Shown piece after piece: positions 44,204-53,039 of a stretch of 64,000 bases of DNA (position 1 is the first letter of the stretch; each line of letters opens with the position of its first letter). This stretch comes from Flavobacterium sp. UMI-01. Lineage in GTDB: Bacteria; Bacteroidota; Bacteroidia; Flavobacteriales; Flavobacteriaceae. The notes under the pieces were generated by a model. It searched no databases, was not told the DNA's origin, and saw only the letters and a program-made list of their open reading frames with translations. Position numbers and translations under genes: made by a program. The DNA lies in contig NZ_BPLU01000007.1 in NCBI RefSeq assembly GCF_019656315.1, positions 137,313-201,312 on the forward strand, read 5' to 3'.

Positions 44204-44926
44204 ATGAAAAACTTTTTAATTCCTACTACGTTAGAATCTGATACTATTGCAGCAGTAAAATCAGCTATTGGTCAAGCCCATCAAAATGGCAGCGAAATTA
44301 TTTTAATGTTGACCACTGAAACGCCAGATACTTTTTCTTCTTCCCACTTTTTACGTGAAATGAGAACAGGACTAACTTCAAATCAAGAAGAAGTTCTAGA
44401 AACTTGTCGCTATATCGTTGAGCATACTAAAAACTGTAAAATTAAAGTTCATAACCAATGCGGTTTATCATCGTTAATCTTCAAAGGATTGATTGATTTT
44501 TACGCCATAAAATTGATTATTTTTCCCCATTCTTATAAGCAGGAAACCAAAAGAATTCATCAGTATTTATTTCAGTTAGCAACCAATCAAAAATGTCCTA
44601 TTCTACATTTAGGTTTAGAACAAAATGAAGGTAACTTTAATAAAGCGCTTTATATTGAAAATCGTGATGCTCAAATTTCAATTGAAAATATTCAACAGTT
44701 TTTAAATGAAAATTTTCCTTTAGAAATTGTAAGCAAATCACCCAATTTTGAAGAAAACTATAATGAAGTTGCCTTTTATTTGACAGAAGCCATCTCAAAA
44801 TATAATATTGATATGCTTGTTGAAACGAGAAAAAGACAAAAAATAAAATTCAGACGCAGTAAGAAAGAGGATTTCAACGAAAAGTTAGGAATTCCTGTTT
44901 TATCTCTTTATGAAGAACTAGTTTAA
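44204..44926 (+). CDS. Universal-stress-protein-like protein
   Basis: The 240-residue product opens with FLIPTTLESDTIAAVKSAI and has strands such as AIKLIIFPHSY and CPILHLGLE, reminiscent of the UspA fold but without a convincing ATP-binding GxxGxxxxxx loop. It is therefore only a loose match. It lies 11 bases before the bestrophin gene and 77 bases after the kinase, so it may be regulated by that two-component system. Confidence 0.6.
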   Translation: MKNFLIPTTLESDTIAAVKSAIGQAHQNGSEIILMLTTETPDTFSSSHFLREMRTGLTSNQEEVLETCRYIVEHTKNCKIKVHNQCGLSSLIFKGLIDFYAIKLIIFPHSYKQETKRIHQYLFQLATNQKCPILHLGLEQNEGNFNKALYIENRDAQISIENIQQFLNENFPLEIVSKSPNFEENYNEVAFYLTEAISKYNIDMLVETRKRQKIKFRRSKKEDFNEKLGIPVLSLYEELV

Positions 44927-44937
44927 TAATTGATAGT

Positions 44938-45885
44938 ATGTTATTAAAGAAAAAAATCCCATTGAAATATGTTCTTGGAAAAATAAAGCTTGAGTTGGCA
45001 TTGGTATTTTCTTATACCGTATTATTTGAAATTTTTCATCATTATTTTATTAACGTCAATGTTGAAATTCCTATTGCGGTGCCAGCTATTATTGGGACTA
45101 TTATTTCGCTATTACTAGCTTTTAAATCTAATCAAGCCTACGACCGCTGGTGGGAAGCAAGAATCATTTGGGGTTCTATTGTAAACGAATCTAGAACCTT
45201 AGTAAGACAAATAATTACTTTTTACAAAGATCCCGATTTTTCAATCGAGGCTAATGATTTCAAAGAGAAATTTGCCAAAAGACAGATTGCTTGGTGTTTT
45301 AGTTTAGGTGAATCCCTACGCAATGGTGATGCCATCAAACCAATAAAACATTTGCTCACAGAAGAGGAGTTGCGTTTTGTAAAAAATCACAAACACATCC
45401 CCAATGCCTTATTAGTGTTACATGCCAAAGATCTCCATAGAGCACGAAACCAAAAGCGAATCACCACCTATCAACAAGTTGAAATTGACAATACTTTAAC
45501 CCGTTTATGCGATGCGATGGGGAAATGTGAGCGAATTAAAAATACCGTTTTCCCCACGACTTACAGCATGTATATTCATTTCACATTGTGTTTGTTTATT
45601 ATGCTATTGCCATTTGGTCTTATCAGTTTATTGAGTTGGTTTGCTGTTCCATTAATCATGACCATTGCAGCGGCCTTTTTTTTAATCGAAAAAATGGCTA
45701 TTCATTTGCAAGACCCATTTGAAAACAAACCCACAGATACACCCATGACTACCATTGCCAATGCAATTGAAAAAAATTTAATGCAAATGGTGAATGAATA
45801 TCGGAATGAATTTGAAATTCATGATGAGGTTTCCGCTAAAAATGAATCCATCAAAATGGAGCGACAAACCTACTTTGTTTTATAA
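44938..45885 (+). CDS. Bestrophin-family anion channel
   Basis: The 315-residue product has the bestrophin signature SNQAYDRWWEARIIWG (about 70-86), four membrane helices (about 20-40, 50-65, 200-235), and a C-terminal half with KMAIHLQDPFENKPTDTP. Bacterial bestrophins form pentameric channels in the inner membrane for anions or, in some, cations. It follows the USP-like gene by 11 bases. A strong terminator closes the operon. Confidence 0.95.
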   Translation: MLLKKKIPLKYVLGKIKLELALVFSYTVLFEIFHHYFINVNVEIPIAVPAIIGTIISLLLAFKSNQAYDRWWEARIIWGSIVNESRTLVRQIITFYKDPDFSIEANDFKEKFAKRQIAWCFSLGESLRNGDAIKPIKHLLTEEELRFVKNHKHIPNALLVLHAKDLHRARNQKRITTYQQVEIDNTLTRLCDAMGKCERIKNTVFPTTYSMYIHFTLCLFIMLLPFGLISLLSWFAVPLIMTIAAAFFLIEKMAIHLQDPFENKPTDTPMTTIANAIEKNLMQMVNEYRNEFEIHDEVSAKNESIKMERQTYFVL

Positions 45886-45890
45886 AATAA

Positions 45891-45927
45891 AAAGCACGAA
45901 GAAAATAGTTCTATCGTGCTTTTTTTA
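45891..45927. terminator. Terminator between bestrophin and heptosyltransferase genes
   Basis: AAAGCACGA (45891-45899) pairs with TCGTGCTTT (45914-45922), followed by T; the convergent gene's stop codon is at 45925-45927. Confidence 0.85.
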
Positions 45928-46980
45928 TGGTTCTAAGTTGTCTTCTATTTTCGCTACCACATCCAAAACTGAAATCGTTCGCATCGCCTCATCATAACCA
46001 GGAATGATTTTGTTTCCGTAAACGGAGGTAGGCAATTGGGGATATTGTTTTCTATCAGCAGTCAATGCATTTGATAAGGGTTGGTTAAAAGGCATAAATC
46101 CCGCATACGGATGGGTTGCTCCCCATAGCGTAACCACTTTTACACCTAGCATGGCGGCAATATGGGCATTTCCTGAATCCATTGAAAGCATGACATCCAA
46201 GTTACTGATGAGTTCTAATTCCTGTTTGAATTTGATTTTTCCCGCCATATTGATGACATTTGATTTACCATTAGCAAACGCATCTAAAATTTCAATTTCT
46301 TTTTTCCCTCCACCAAAAAGCAGAATTGTATGATTTGGTTTTTTAGAGAGTTCTGTAATCACCTTTTGCATCAGGTCTTGAGGATAGACTTTAGCATCGT
46401 ATTGAGCAAATGGAGCGATTCCAATGAGTTTTTCAGGATTTCCTACCATTGCCTTTAAATCTTCACTTAAAGCGGCTTTTTTAGGGAATTCAGGATGATT
46501 TAAATCAATTGAGAAACCTAATTGAGCAAAAACGGTACAATGATTTTCAAACATGGTGGGTACAGGTTCAAAAATCTTATTTTCAGCTCTGGTCAGCGCT
46601 TTCTTGCCTTCACGTCCTTTATCAACCGCTGCTACTTTTTTTCCGCTTAATGCAAATAATGTTCGAACCACTTTAGAACGCAACACATTATGCAAGTCGG
46701 CAAAGGCATCAATATGTAGTTTTTTAAGTTCGCTAAACAACCGAATCAATCCTAAAAAACCTTTGTGTTTCTCTTTTTCATCAAAAGCAAAAAATGAGAC
46801 GTTCGGGATTCCGTCAAAAAAAGGTTGAAAAAAAGGTCTGGAGACCACTGTGATTTTAACCTGCGGATATTGTTTTACAAAAGTCCGTAAAACAGGAACC
46901 GTCATGGCGACATCTCCCATTGCGGATAGTCTCATGACGGCTATATGTTGTGTTTTATTTGGCAATTTTTTGAATGCCAT
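45925..46980 (-). CDS. Glycosyltransferase family 9 (ADP-heptose:LPS-type)
   Basis: The 351-residue product has the GT9 N-terminal IAVMRLSAMGDVAMTVPVL (about 13-31), the acceptor side DAFADLHNVLRSKVV, and the donor-site block LLFGGGKKEIEILDAF with DSGNAHIAAMLGVKVVTLWG (about 270-290). It adds a heptose or similar sugar to lipopolysaccharide core at the inner membrane. In other Flavobacteria it usually follows a DUF4254 gene directly; here an AlbA_2 gene lies between them. Confidence 0.93.
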   Translation of the reverse strand: MAFKKLPNKTQHIAVMRLSAMGDVAMTVPVLRTFVKQYPQVKITVVSRPFFQPFFDGIPNVSFFAFDEKEKHKGFLGLIRLFSELKKLHIDAFADLHNVLRSKVVRTLFALSGKKVAAVDKGREGKKALTRAENKIFEPVPTMFENHCTVFAQLGFSIDLNHPEFPKKAALSEDLKAMVGNPEKLIGIAPFAQYDAKVYPQDLMQKVITELSKKPNHTILLFGGGKKEIEILDAFANGKSNVINMAGKIKFKQELELISNLDVMLSMDSGNAHIAAMLGVKVVTLWGATHPYAGFMPFNQPLSNALTADRKQYPQLPTSVYGNKIIPGYDEAMRTISVLDVVAKIEDNLEP

Positions 46981-47019
46981 AATTTGAATACTTTATTTAA
47001 AATGTGGTAATATGTGGTG

Positions 47020-47054
47020 TTTTTTTGGCCATTTTTTGGCCATTTCATTTTATT
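47020..47054. repeat. Short direct repeat of the AlbA_2 gene's 3' end, copy A
   Basis: Carries the pattern T7-GGCC-A-T6-GGCCAT-TTCATT, nearly the same as 47129-47161, which spans the end of the AlbA_2 gene. It lies in the gap before the GT9 gene. Confidence 0.7.
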
Positions 47055-47122
47055 TAAATTTACTGAAAACCAAGAGCTAACAAGTGAGTTGTTAACAAAA
47101 ATCTTTAGTTTTCAACAATTTA

Positions 47123-48874
47123 TTAGCCTTTTTTTGGCCTTTTTTTGGCCATTCCATTATTGTTTTCCAAATCAGAAATAGTTTTGGAAATTGCCTCTGC
47201 ATACACTTCCATCTTTTTTATATAAGCATCATTAATCCTATATACAGCTCCTTGTTGTTCAAGACTTTCATTAGTAACAAATTTTTCTACTCTAGACCTT
47301 ACTTGCTTTCGAGATAATTTATCTTCAAAAAGACCTACGAAATCTTTCATTTTTGCCTTTTCTTCTTTTAATAAAAATTGAAAAATAATATTAAAAACTT
47401 GACTTTCATCTAATTCTTGTAGATTATAATACTTAGCTTTTTCATCTGTAAATTCATAATAATCTTTAGACAGAATATAATAAACAGCATTTGTCTTTCC
47501 TCTTTTTTCAATAAGCTTTTTATCTAAAAGTTTAGAAACTATTTCGGCATCCAAATCATTTTTAGTTATGCCTTTTTTTATCATATTTAAAGTAATCACC
47601 TCTAAAACAGATAGTTTTTCTGATTCTGGCAACTCATCCTGTACTGCAACTATAAATAGCGCAAAAGCTCTATCTTCAATTACAGCTGATAATTTTAAAT
47701 TTACTTGAAAATTATCAGATTTAGAATAATCTGGTTCTGCTTTTCCTTCTATGAGTGTATTGTAAAATATCTTATCAACACCTTGTCCAGAACGTTCTAC
47801 AATACCTGTCTTTTGTAAAACATCTGCTAAAAGTCTGTTTCTGGGAGTACTTGGTGTTTTTAATAGATTATCTAAATTAACACCTATTGGAAAACCACCA
47901 GCGTTTAAAATATCTAATCTTTGAGGAAATTGTTTGATTACAATTTCTGAAGTTCTTCTATAATCTCTATGAGTAATTGCATTATTTACGGACTCTCTAA
48001 TGACTTCTTCATTAAAAAAAGGAACATTAAAAATAAAAGCTCCATCCTGAATAGGAAAACTTCCGTTTCTTAAATTAATAGTATTCCAAAGTTCATCTAT
48101 TATAATAAAAAAAGGTTCTGCAAATTCAATTCTATTATCAAATGAAATTTGATTTTCAAGATTTCTATATTCTAACATTACTTTAGCTTGCGGAAGCTTC
48201 TCTTGAAGAATTTCCTTTTTGGCTAAAAGAATCAAAGCTGCATTGGTCAACTTTCCATCCACAGATAGCCCCAAATCAGAGAGCATTTGACTATCAGACA
48301 ATAACTTAAATTGAGGGTTATTCTGCTTTAAAGCATACTTTTCTTTTAATATAACTATTGCTCTTTCGTCTAAATCTGAAAGTAGCAGGCCTTCACAAAT
48401 TTGCTCAGAAAAATCAGGCTCTTGTTCTTGAATAATTTTCAAATAGAATTCGTCAGACATCGGTTTTAATTCTTCTCCAACTCGCATTAATGCAACGTCT
48501 TCAAACTTAAAAACCTTTCCTGCTGGACGACTAGGTACTTCAATAACCAATACTCTTTTTTCTTCTTCAAATAATTCATATATAGAAGGTCTAATTCCAA
48601 TATCAGTATATATTTTAGATTCTAATTCACCTATAGAACCCAAATTTTGTTTAGTCCCTACTACTTCGTGTGGATAGTTATCCGTCATCCCAATGACTAA
48701 ATAACCGCCTCCTTCATTACATAAGGCAGTAACATAGCCTAAAATACATCTTCGTCTATCACTAGGTTTTGGCTTTGAACCTCCATCATAAGATATATTA
48801 CCTCCTTCACCTTTTTTAAATTCAACTTTATCCTCAGATTCTTTGAGTTTTTTTAATTTTTCAATAGTTATCAT
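47123..48874 (-). CDS. AlbA_2/Schlafen-like ATP-binding protein
   Basis: The 583-residue product has an N-terminal Schlafen/AlbA_2 domain: the VEFKKGEGG motif (about 17-25), GGGYLVIGMTDN (about 55-66) and VLVIEVPSRPAGK. It then has a RecG-like ATP-binding C-terminal domain ('putative DNA-binding' family) with FNVPFFNEEVIRESVNNAITHRDYRR and NAGGFPIGV. Members are often called transcriptional regulators or RecG-like helicases and occur in accessory regions. It interrupts the DUF4254-GT9 pair. The last codons encode MAKKRPKKG, whose DNA is repeated downstream. Confidence 0.85.
   Translation of the reverse strand: MITIEKLKKLKESEDKVEFKKGEGGNISYDGGSKPKPSDRRRCILGYVTALCNEGGGYLVIGMTDNYPHEVVGTKQNLGSIGELESKIYTDIGIRPSIYELFEEEKRVLVIEVPSRPAGKVFKFEDVALMRVGEELKPMSDEFYLKIIQEQEPDFSEQICEGLLLSDLDERAIVILKEKYALKQNNPQFKLLSDSQMLSDLGLSVDGKLTNAALILLAKKEILQEKLPQAKVMLEYRNLENQISFDNRIEFAEPFFIIIDELWNTINLRNGSFPIQDGAFIFNVPFFNEEVIRESVNNAITHRDYRRTSEIVIKQFPQRLDILNAGGFPIGVNLDNLLKTPSTPRNRLLADVLQKTGIVERSGQGVDKIFYNTLIEGKAEPDYSKSDNFQVNLKLSAVIEDRAFALFIVAVQDELPESEKLSVLEVITLNMIKKGITKNDLDAEIVSKLLDKKLIEKRGKTNAVYYILSKDYYEFTDEKAKYYNLQELDESQVFNIIFQFLLKEEKAKMKDFVGLFEDKLSRKQVRSRVEKFVTNESLEQQGAVYRINDAYIKKMEVYAEAISKTISDLENNNGMAKKRPKKG
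47129..47161. repeat. Short direct repeat of the AlbA_2 gene's 3' end, copy B
   Basis: Pattern T7-GGCC-T7-GGCCAT-TCCATTATT. It begins two bases past the stop codon (47125 on the minus strand) and covers the last codons of the AlbA_2 gene. Copy A is about 75 bases away. Confidence 0.7.
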
Positions 48875-48896
48875 AAATAAAGTTTTATCAAAAAAA

Positions 48897-49502
48897 TTAT
48901 TTCTTCCCTTGGTACAAAACAGGATTCAATTCATCATCATTGTACATTTTCATTTGTTTGTACACTTTCATGAACTTATTTCCGTTTTCAATATCGGTCA
49001 ATAAATCGTCAATCGCTGTAGATAAATCAGTGCGTTGTTCTAAAAGCACATTTAGTTTTTCTTGGCACTTGTCTCTGTGTTCTTGTGACGCTTCTTCACG
49101 GGTAGCTTCTTCTTGCATGTGGTATATTTTCAACGCTAGAATAGACAAACGATCAAATGCCCACGCTGGACTTTCAGAGTTGATTTTAGCATCAACCTTA
49201 GCTACTACTTTACTGTATTTTTGAAGAAAATAACTATCGATATATTCCACCATATCTGTACGTTCTTGATTAGAAGCATCAATTTTTCTTTTCAATGTCA
49301 AAGCCGCTACAGGGTCAATATTTGGATCACGTATGATGTCTTCATAATGCCATTGTACGGTATCAATCCAGTTTTTTAGATATAGCAAATGCTCAAATTT
49401 ATCCTTTGGATAAGGATTGTTGATGGGTTGATCTACATTATCAAACTGGTGATAATCTTTAATACTTTGCTCGAAAACAGAATAGGCTAATTTTGAAAAC
49501 AT
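48897..49502 (-). CDS. DUF4254 protein
   Basis: The 201-residue product is all-helical, with family phrases NWIDTVQWHYEDIIRDP and AWAFDRLSILALKIYHM, and a tail ending EDLNPVLYQGKK-like. DUF4254 genes usually sit next to family 9 glycosyltransferases in Bacteroidota and may serve as accessory LPS-core proteins; function not established. Full length. A perfect -10 lies at 49530-49523. Confidence 0.9.
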   Translation of the reverse strand: MFSKLAYSVFEQSIKDYHQFDNVDQPINNPYPKDKFEHLLYLKNWIDTVQWHYEDIIRDPNIDPVAALTLKRKIDASNQERTDMVEYIDSYFLQKYSKVVAKVDAKINSESPAWAFDRLSILALKIYHMQEEATREEASQEHRDKCQEKLNVLLEQRTDLSTAIDDLLTDIENGNKFMKVYKQMKMYNDDELNPVLYQGKK

Positions 49503-49522
49503 ATCGGTATATTTTATACTCG

Positions 49523-49530
49523 CAAAGATA
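49523..49530 (-). promoter_or_regulatory. -10 element of the DUF4254 gene
   Basis: The minus strand reads TATCTTTG, a perfect TAnnTTTG, 20 bases before the ATG at 49502. Confidence 0.6.
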
Positions 49531-49600
49531 CTTTTTATACTTTTATAAAAAAATTAGAATGAAATTTTATCATTATAATTCATTAAGCTACTGAGTCCTT

Positions 49601-50254
49601 ATGCAAATTCACCATTTATCCGAGAATAATAGCGTTTTGATGCATTTTTTGTGTCAAATAAGGGATGTCGCCATACAACAAGATCGCATGCGTTTTCGTA
49701 GAAATATTGAACGTATTGGTGAAATTATGGCCTATGAAATAAGCAAAGTACTTGATTATACGCCTCAGCAAACTCAAACACCCTTAGGAGTTAAAACCAG
49801 TGCAGTCATCAGTACTCCCATTGTAATTTGTTCTATTTTAAGAGCAGGATTGCCTTTTCATCAGGGGTTTTTGAATTATTTTGATGCGGCTGATAACGGA
49901 TTCATTTCGGCATATAGGTACCATCCCCATCAGGATGATGCGTTTGAAATTAAAGTGGAGTATCAAGCTATAGGGAATTATGAGAATGCTACTGTGTTAC
50001 TGGTGGACCCTATGCTTGCAACGGGACAATCAATCGTAGCGGTTTGTAATCAACTGAGGGAAAAAGGGGGCGCAACTCAAATACATCTTGCTGTAGTTAT
50101 AGCTGCTCCTGAAGGAATCGCCTATCTTGAGCAAGAGTTGCCTTCTAATTGTCATCTTTGGATTGCTTCGATAGACGAGAAACTCAATGAACACAAATAT
50201 ATAGTGCCTGGACTTGGCGATGCCGGCGATTTAGCCTATGGGACTAAATTATAG
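49601..50254 (+). CDS. upp: Uracil phosphoribosyltransferase
   Basis: The 217-residue product has the Upp features: RDVAIQQDRMRFRRNIERIG, CSILRAGLPFHQGFLNYF, the PRPP loop LLVDPMLATGQS (about 129-140), and the uracil-binding end LNEHKYIVPGLGDAGDLAYGT. It salvages uracil to UMP. In Flavobacteria it sits next to the DUF6427 gene, as here; the two converge and overlap by six bases. Confidence 0.97.
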   Translation: MQIHHLSENNSVLMHFLCQIRDVAIQQDRMRFRRNIERIGEIMAYEISKVLDYTPQQTQTPLGVKTSAVISTPIVICSILRAGLPFHQGFLNYFDAADNGFISAYRYHPHQDDAFEIKVEYQAIGNYENATVLLVDPMLATGQSIVAVCNQLREKGGATQIHLAVVIAAPEGIAYLEQELPSNCHLWIASIDEKLNEHKYIVPGLGDAGDLAYGTKL

Positions 50255-51178
50255 TTGAGAGAAAAAAGCAAAGAAACTACACAAAATAAAAACCCCTAAA
50301 ACCAATTCTTGTTTTAATTTTATTTGTGGCAATTCAATGTGATTGGTAGCCATAATGGCGAGGGGAGCAATGGTAAAAAGTAAGACATCATTACTTTTAA
50401 AAGGCGAAATAATGAAAACGGCTATTCCAATAAAAAAAGATGCTATAATCTCTTTGTAAGAAGCTTGAGTCAATACTGGTTTTGTATGTAAGGTAGCCAA
50501 CATGGACACCAAAAAAAACAAAGCAATAGTGGCATAAATTGAAAAGGCTATATTTTGATACACATCATTGAAATAATCTATTTCAAAATACGTATAAGCA
50601 TTGTTTTTAAGATAATCTAGCGCCTCAAAATCGAATACAATGGCAAACAGTAAAAAAAGTGTTGCTGTTGTAAAAAAAGCAATAAAAGGCAAAAACCAAT
50701 TTCGGTAATCTCGCGCCACATGAAATATAATGGCAATAAAAACCAAAACAATATAAAGGATACACCAAAAATGGAATAAGGCCGCAATAAATATCCACAA
50801 TGAGGCATCAAATATCTTTTCTTTGGAAGCTTTTAAAGAATGTAATGAAATCAATCTTCGTAATGCTAAAAGGACAAAAAAATTGGCGAGAATGAGGTTC
50901 AAATTATCCCAAAGTGAGGGAAAAAATGAAAAAAATAGAAAATAAAATAGTATGCCAAAACTACTGTCCTTTGAAAGGCCGTTTTTTTTTGAAATAAAGT
51001 TCGTTACAAAAACAGAAAAAAGGGTAGCCAACAAGATTCCCACTTTTTCCACTATCAAAATTGACGAATTGACCCAACTCACATCTTGAATTTGGTAAAC
51101 AGAAAAGAAAACCAGTATTAAAATTACGACCAAAGAGAAATTTAATGGTGTAGATTTTTTAAAAACACTTGTTATCAT
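50249..51178 (-). CDS. DUF6427 multi-pass membrane protein
   Basis: The 309-residue product has about nine membrane helices, starting with LVVILILVFFSVYQI and ending with VLGVFILCSFFAFFS. It matches DUF6427, a Flavobacteria family with no established role. It converges on upp with a six-base overlap. Confidence 0.88.
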   Translation of the reverse strand: MITSVFKKSTPLNFSLVVILILVFFSVYQIQDVSWVNSSILIVEKVGILLATLFSVFVTNFISKKNGLSKDSSFGILFYFLFFSFFPSLWDNLNLILANFFVLLALRRLISLHSLKASKEKIFDASLWIFIAALFHFWCILYIVLVFIAIIFHVARDYRNWFLPFIAFFTTATLFLLFAIVFDFEALDYLKNNAYTYFEIDYFNDVYQNIAFSIYATIALFFLVSMLATLHTKPVLTQASYKEIIASFFIGIAVFIISPFKSNDVLLFTIAPLAIMATNHIELPQIKLKQELVLGVFILCSFFAFFSQL

Positions 51179-51310
51179 AAGGATATTTTATACTTTTGTG
51201 ACTGTAAATATACTATTTGTTTAAAAAGGAAGGCTTCAAGTTGAAAAGTTTCTTTTAAAAAAGGAATTTACAGTTGATTAAATTAAAAAAACAACATAAT
51301 TTTTTACGAT

Positions 51311-51541
51311 ATGAAAGCATTTTTCGAAGGAATTCAATATTTATTTGTAGATATTTTATTTGCTCCTTTAGATTTTTTACGTTCACTTGAATTAGTGACT
51401 TGGTTTGGAGCCAATACCATCAACTGGATTTTTATGATTATCTGTTCAGTAGCTATTGTTTATTGGATCAAACAATTACAAATTTTTGATGAAGCAGGAA
51501 CAGAGAACCAAGACACAACTGCTCATTCATTTTTGAAATAA
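51311..51541 (+). CDS. DUF6341 small membrane protein
   Basis: The 76-residue product has the pattern FFEGIQYLFVDILFAPLDFLRSLEL, then a membrane helix (about 35-55) with NWIFMIICSVAIVYWIKQLQ. It is a conserved Flavobacteria protein found between the DUF6427 gene and purD. Role unknown; membrane-associated. A strong terminator follows. Confidence 0.88.
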   Translation: MKAFFEGIQYLFVDILFAPLDFLRSLELVTWFGANTINWIFMIICSVAIVYWIKQLQIFDEAGTENQDTTAHSFLK

Positions 51542-51580
51542 TAGCGACGTAACTACTATTAAGCAGTTTCCGAAAATAAA

Positions 51581-51620
51581 AAATCCTCAATCTTAAAAGT
51601 TAGATTGAGGATTTTTTTAT
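51581..51620 (+). terminator. Terminator of the DUF6341 gene
   Basis: AAATCCTCAATCT (51581-51593) pairs with AGATTGAGGATTT (51602-51614), followed by T. Confidence 0.88.
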
Positions 51621-51637
51621 TTGTTGAGATGAATTAT

Positions 51638-51732
51638 AATAAATATTTTCCAATATCTCTTCTGAAATTCATTTTCTCAAATTGAATTTTATCCACATTG
51701 GCATACGATTTTTTCAAATCTTCTTGAAAATT
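51638..51732 (-). pseudogene. purD: Diverged duplicate of the 3' end of purD
   Basis: Read on the minus strand, 51732-51638 encodes the last 30 or so residues of PurD in an intact frame with a stop codon (ENFQEDLKKSYANVDKI...NFRRDIGKYLL), against [17 protein letters not shown]...[11 protein letters not shown] in the real gene. DNA identity to 53044-53138 is about 80-85%, by eye. It directly abuts the stop codon of the T9SS cargo gene. Confidence 0.85.
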
Positions 51733-52795
51733 AATCAGCTACTCTAATAATTTTCTTGTACAGGTTACTATTATTCTTAGTCACAACTCTCACTATATAA
51801 ACGCCAGTAGGCACAACTGCCTCCAACATAAACGTTACATCTCCTTTTTGAAAGTTTTTAGTTTCGGTTTTCATTAGCTGTCCACTAATATTAAAAAGAT
51901 ACAAATTAACAAAACCGTCTTCGTCTAAGTTAAATTGTACATTGAAGGCTTCTTTAAAGGGATTTGGATATATGACCAACTCTTCTTTTTTAAATACTTG
52001 TAATCCTTGATCGGCTATAGGCTTAGAAATAACAGAAATATTATTTACTAATTTATCTGTCGTATCCGTTATAGTGTCATTTTCAGCAATAAGAGTTTGG
52101 CTATCTACAATGATTGTTTCTTTTTCTATGTTACTGTTCTTAATTGGTAAAAGCTGAGACACAATAATCTGATCGATTTCCCAAGCTCCTTTTAAACAAT
52201 GTTGAAAACCTATACAATTTCCATCAATAGGCAAAATATATTGTTTATAGACTTCTTGTCCGTTAATTTTTAATCTAACAAACCCCTCTTCCTGAAGAAC
52301 TTCATATCTGTTTTTAGCTTTTGGGTCAAAACCGATTTCTTCTAATTTTCTTTTGATGTTTACTTTATTAAAGTAATCCCATTTTGATTGATAAAATTTT
52401 AACCATACAAAACCATCCAAATGAATATCCAATTGGTAGAGCATTGCCTTTTCTTTAATATATCTTTTTGATGAAACACCCCATTGAATATCTAAAACAT
52501 CCTTAAAATCGCCACCACTAATTTGCTTAGCATCAACAACTATGGAAAAATTTTTGGATGTATCCAAACTGTCAATCTCTTTGGAATACCACAAACATCC
52601 CCTATTATCGAAGTTTTTATGGAGTTTTTCTAAATGTAAAACTCCTTTATCAATATTTACTATAAATTCTTTTGCAGTTGGTCTTAAATCCCAAGCATTT
52701 CCATTATCGTTAAAGTTTTCATTGAGTAGAATTCTTTCTTGTCCATAACTAAGGGTTGCTAAAAAGAATATTCCAAAAACTAAGGATTTAATCAT
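51731..52795 (-). CDS. Secreted protein with T9SS type A sorting domain
   Basis: The 354-residue product has a signal peptide (MIKSLVFGIFFLATLSYGQ), a central beta-rich domain (about 20-215, with DIQWGVSSKRYIKEKAMLYQLDIHLDG) that recalls lectin/laminin-like folds of family DUF1080 or similar, a Thr-rich linker, and a C-terminal T9SS sorting domain (about 275-354) with VIYPNPFKEAFNVQF, LFNISGQLMKTE, and VPTGVYIVRVVTK. It is exported through the type IX system. It lies between purD and a copy of purD's 3' end. Confidence 0.85.
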   Translation of the reverse strand: MIKSLVFGIFFLATLSYGQERILLNENFNDNGNAWDLRPTAKEFIVNIDKGVLHLEKLHKNFDNRGCLWYSKEIDSLDTSKNFSIVVDAKQISGGDFKDVLDIQWGVSSKRYIKEKAMLYQLDIHLDGFVWLKFYQSKWDYFNKVNIKRKLEEIGFDPKAKNRYEVLQEEGFVRLKINGQEVYKQYILPIDGNCIGFQHCLKGAWEIDQIIVSQLLPIKNSNIEKETIIVDSQTLIAENDTITDTTDKLVNNISVISKPIADQGLQVFKKEELVIYPNPFKEAFNVQFNLDEDGFVNLYLFNISGQLMKTETKNFQKGDVTFMLEAVVPTGVYIVRVVTKNNSNLYKKIIRVAD

Positions 52796-52921
52796 CTTAC
52801 TATCATATTTTAATTGAAGTCAAATTGCAAAGCTTTAACAAAACTCTTATCTTGTACTACCTATGCCTGAACTAATTTTCGAATCAAAAATAATCTATTT
52901 TTAAGCGTTTCTCATTTTTTA

Positions 52922-52960
52922 AAACAAAAAAGTTGTAACCATTTTAATAGTTACAACTTT
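52922..52960 (-). terminator. Terminator of purD
   Basis: AAGTTGTAAC (52930-52939) pairs with GTTACAACTT (52950-52959), and the minus strand continues with T-rich sequence. It is 80 bases after the purD stop. Confidence 0.75.
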
Positions 52961-53039
52961 CTATTATTGTCCTTGATTAAATGTATGGTAAAAGTAATAG
53001 CTATGCTCTTCTTTATATATAAATCTAAGCTATAAGGGT

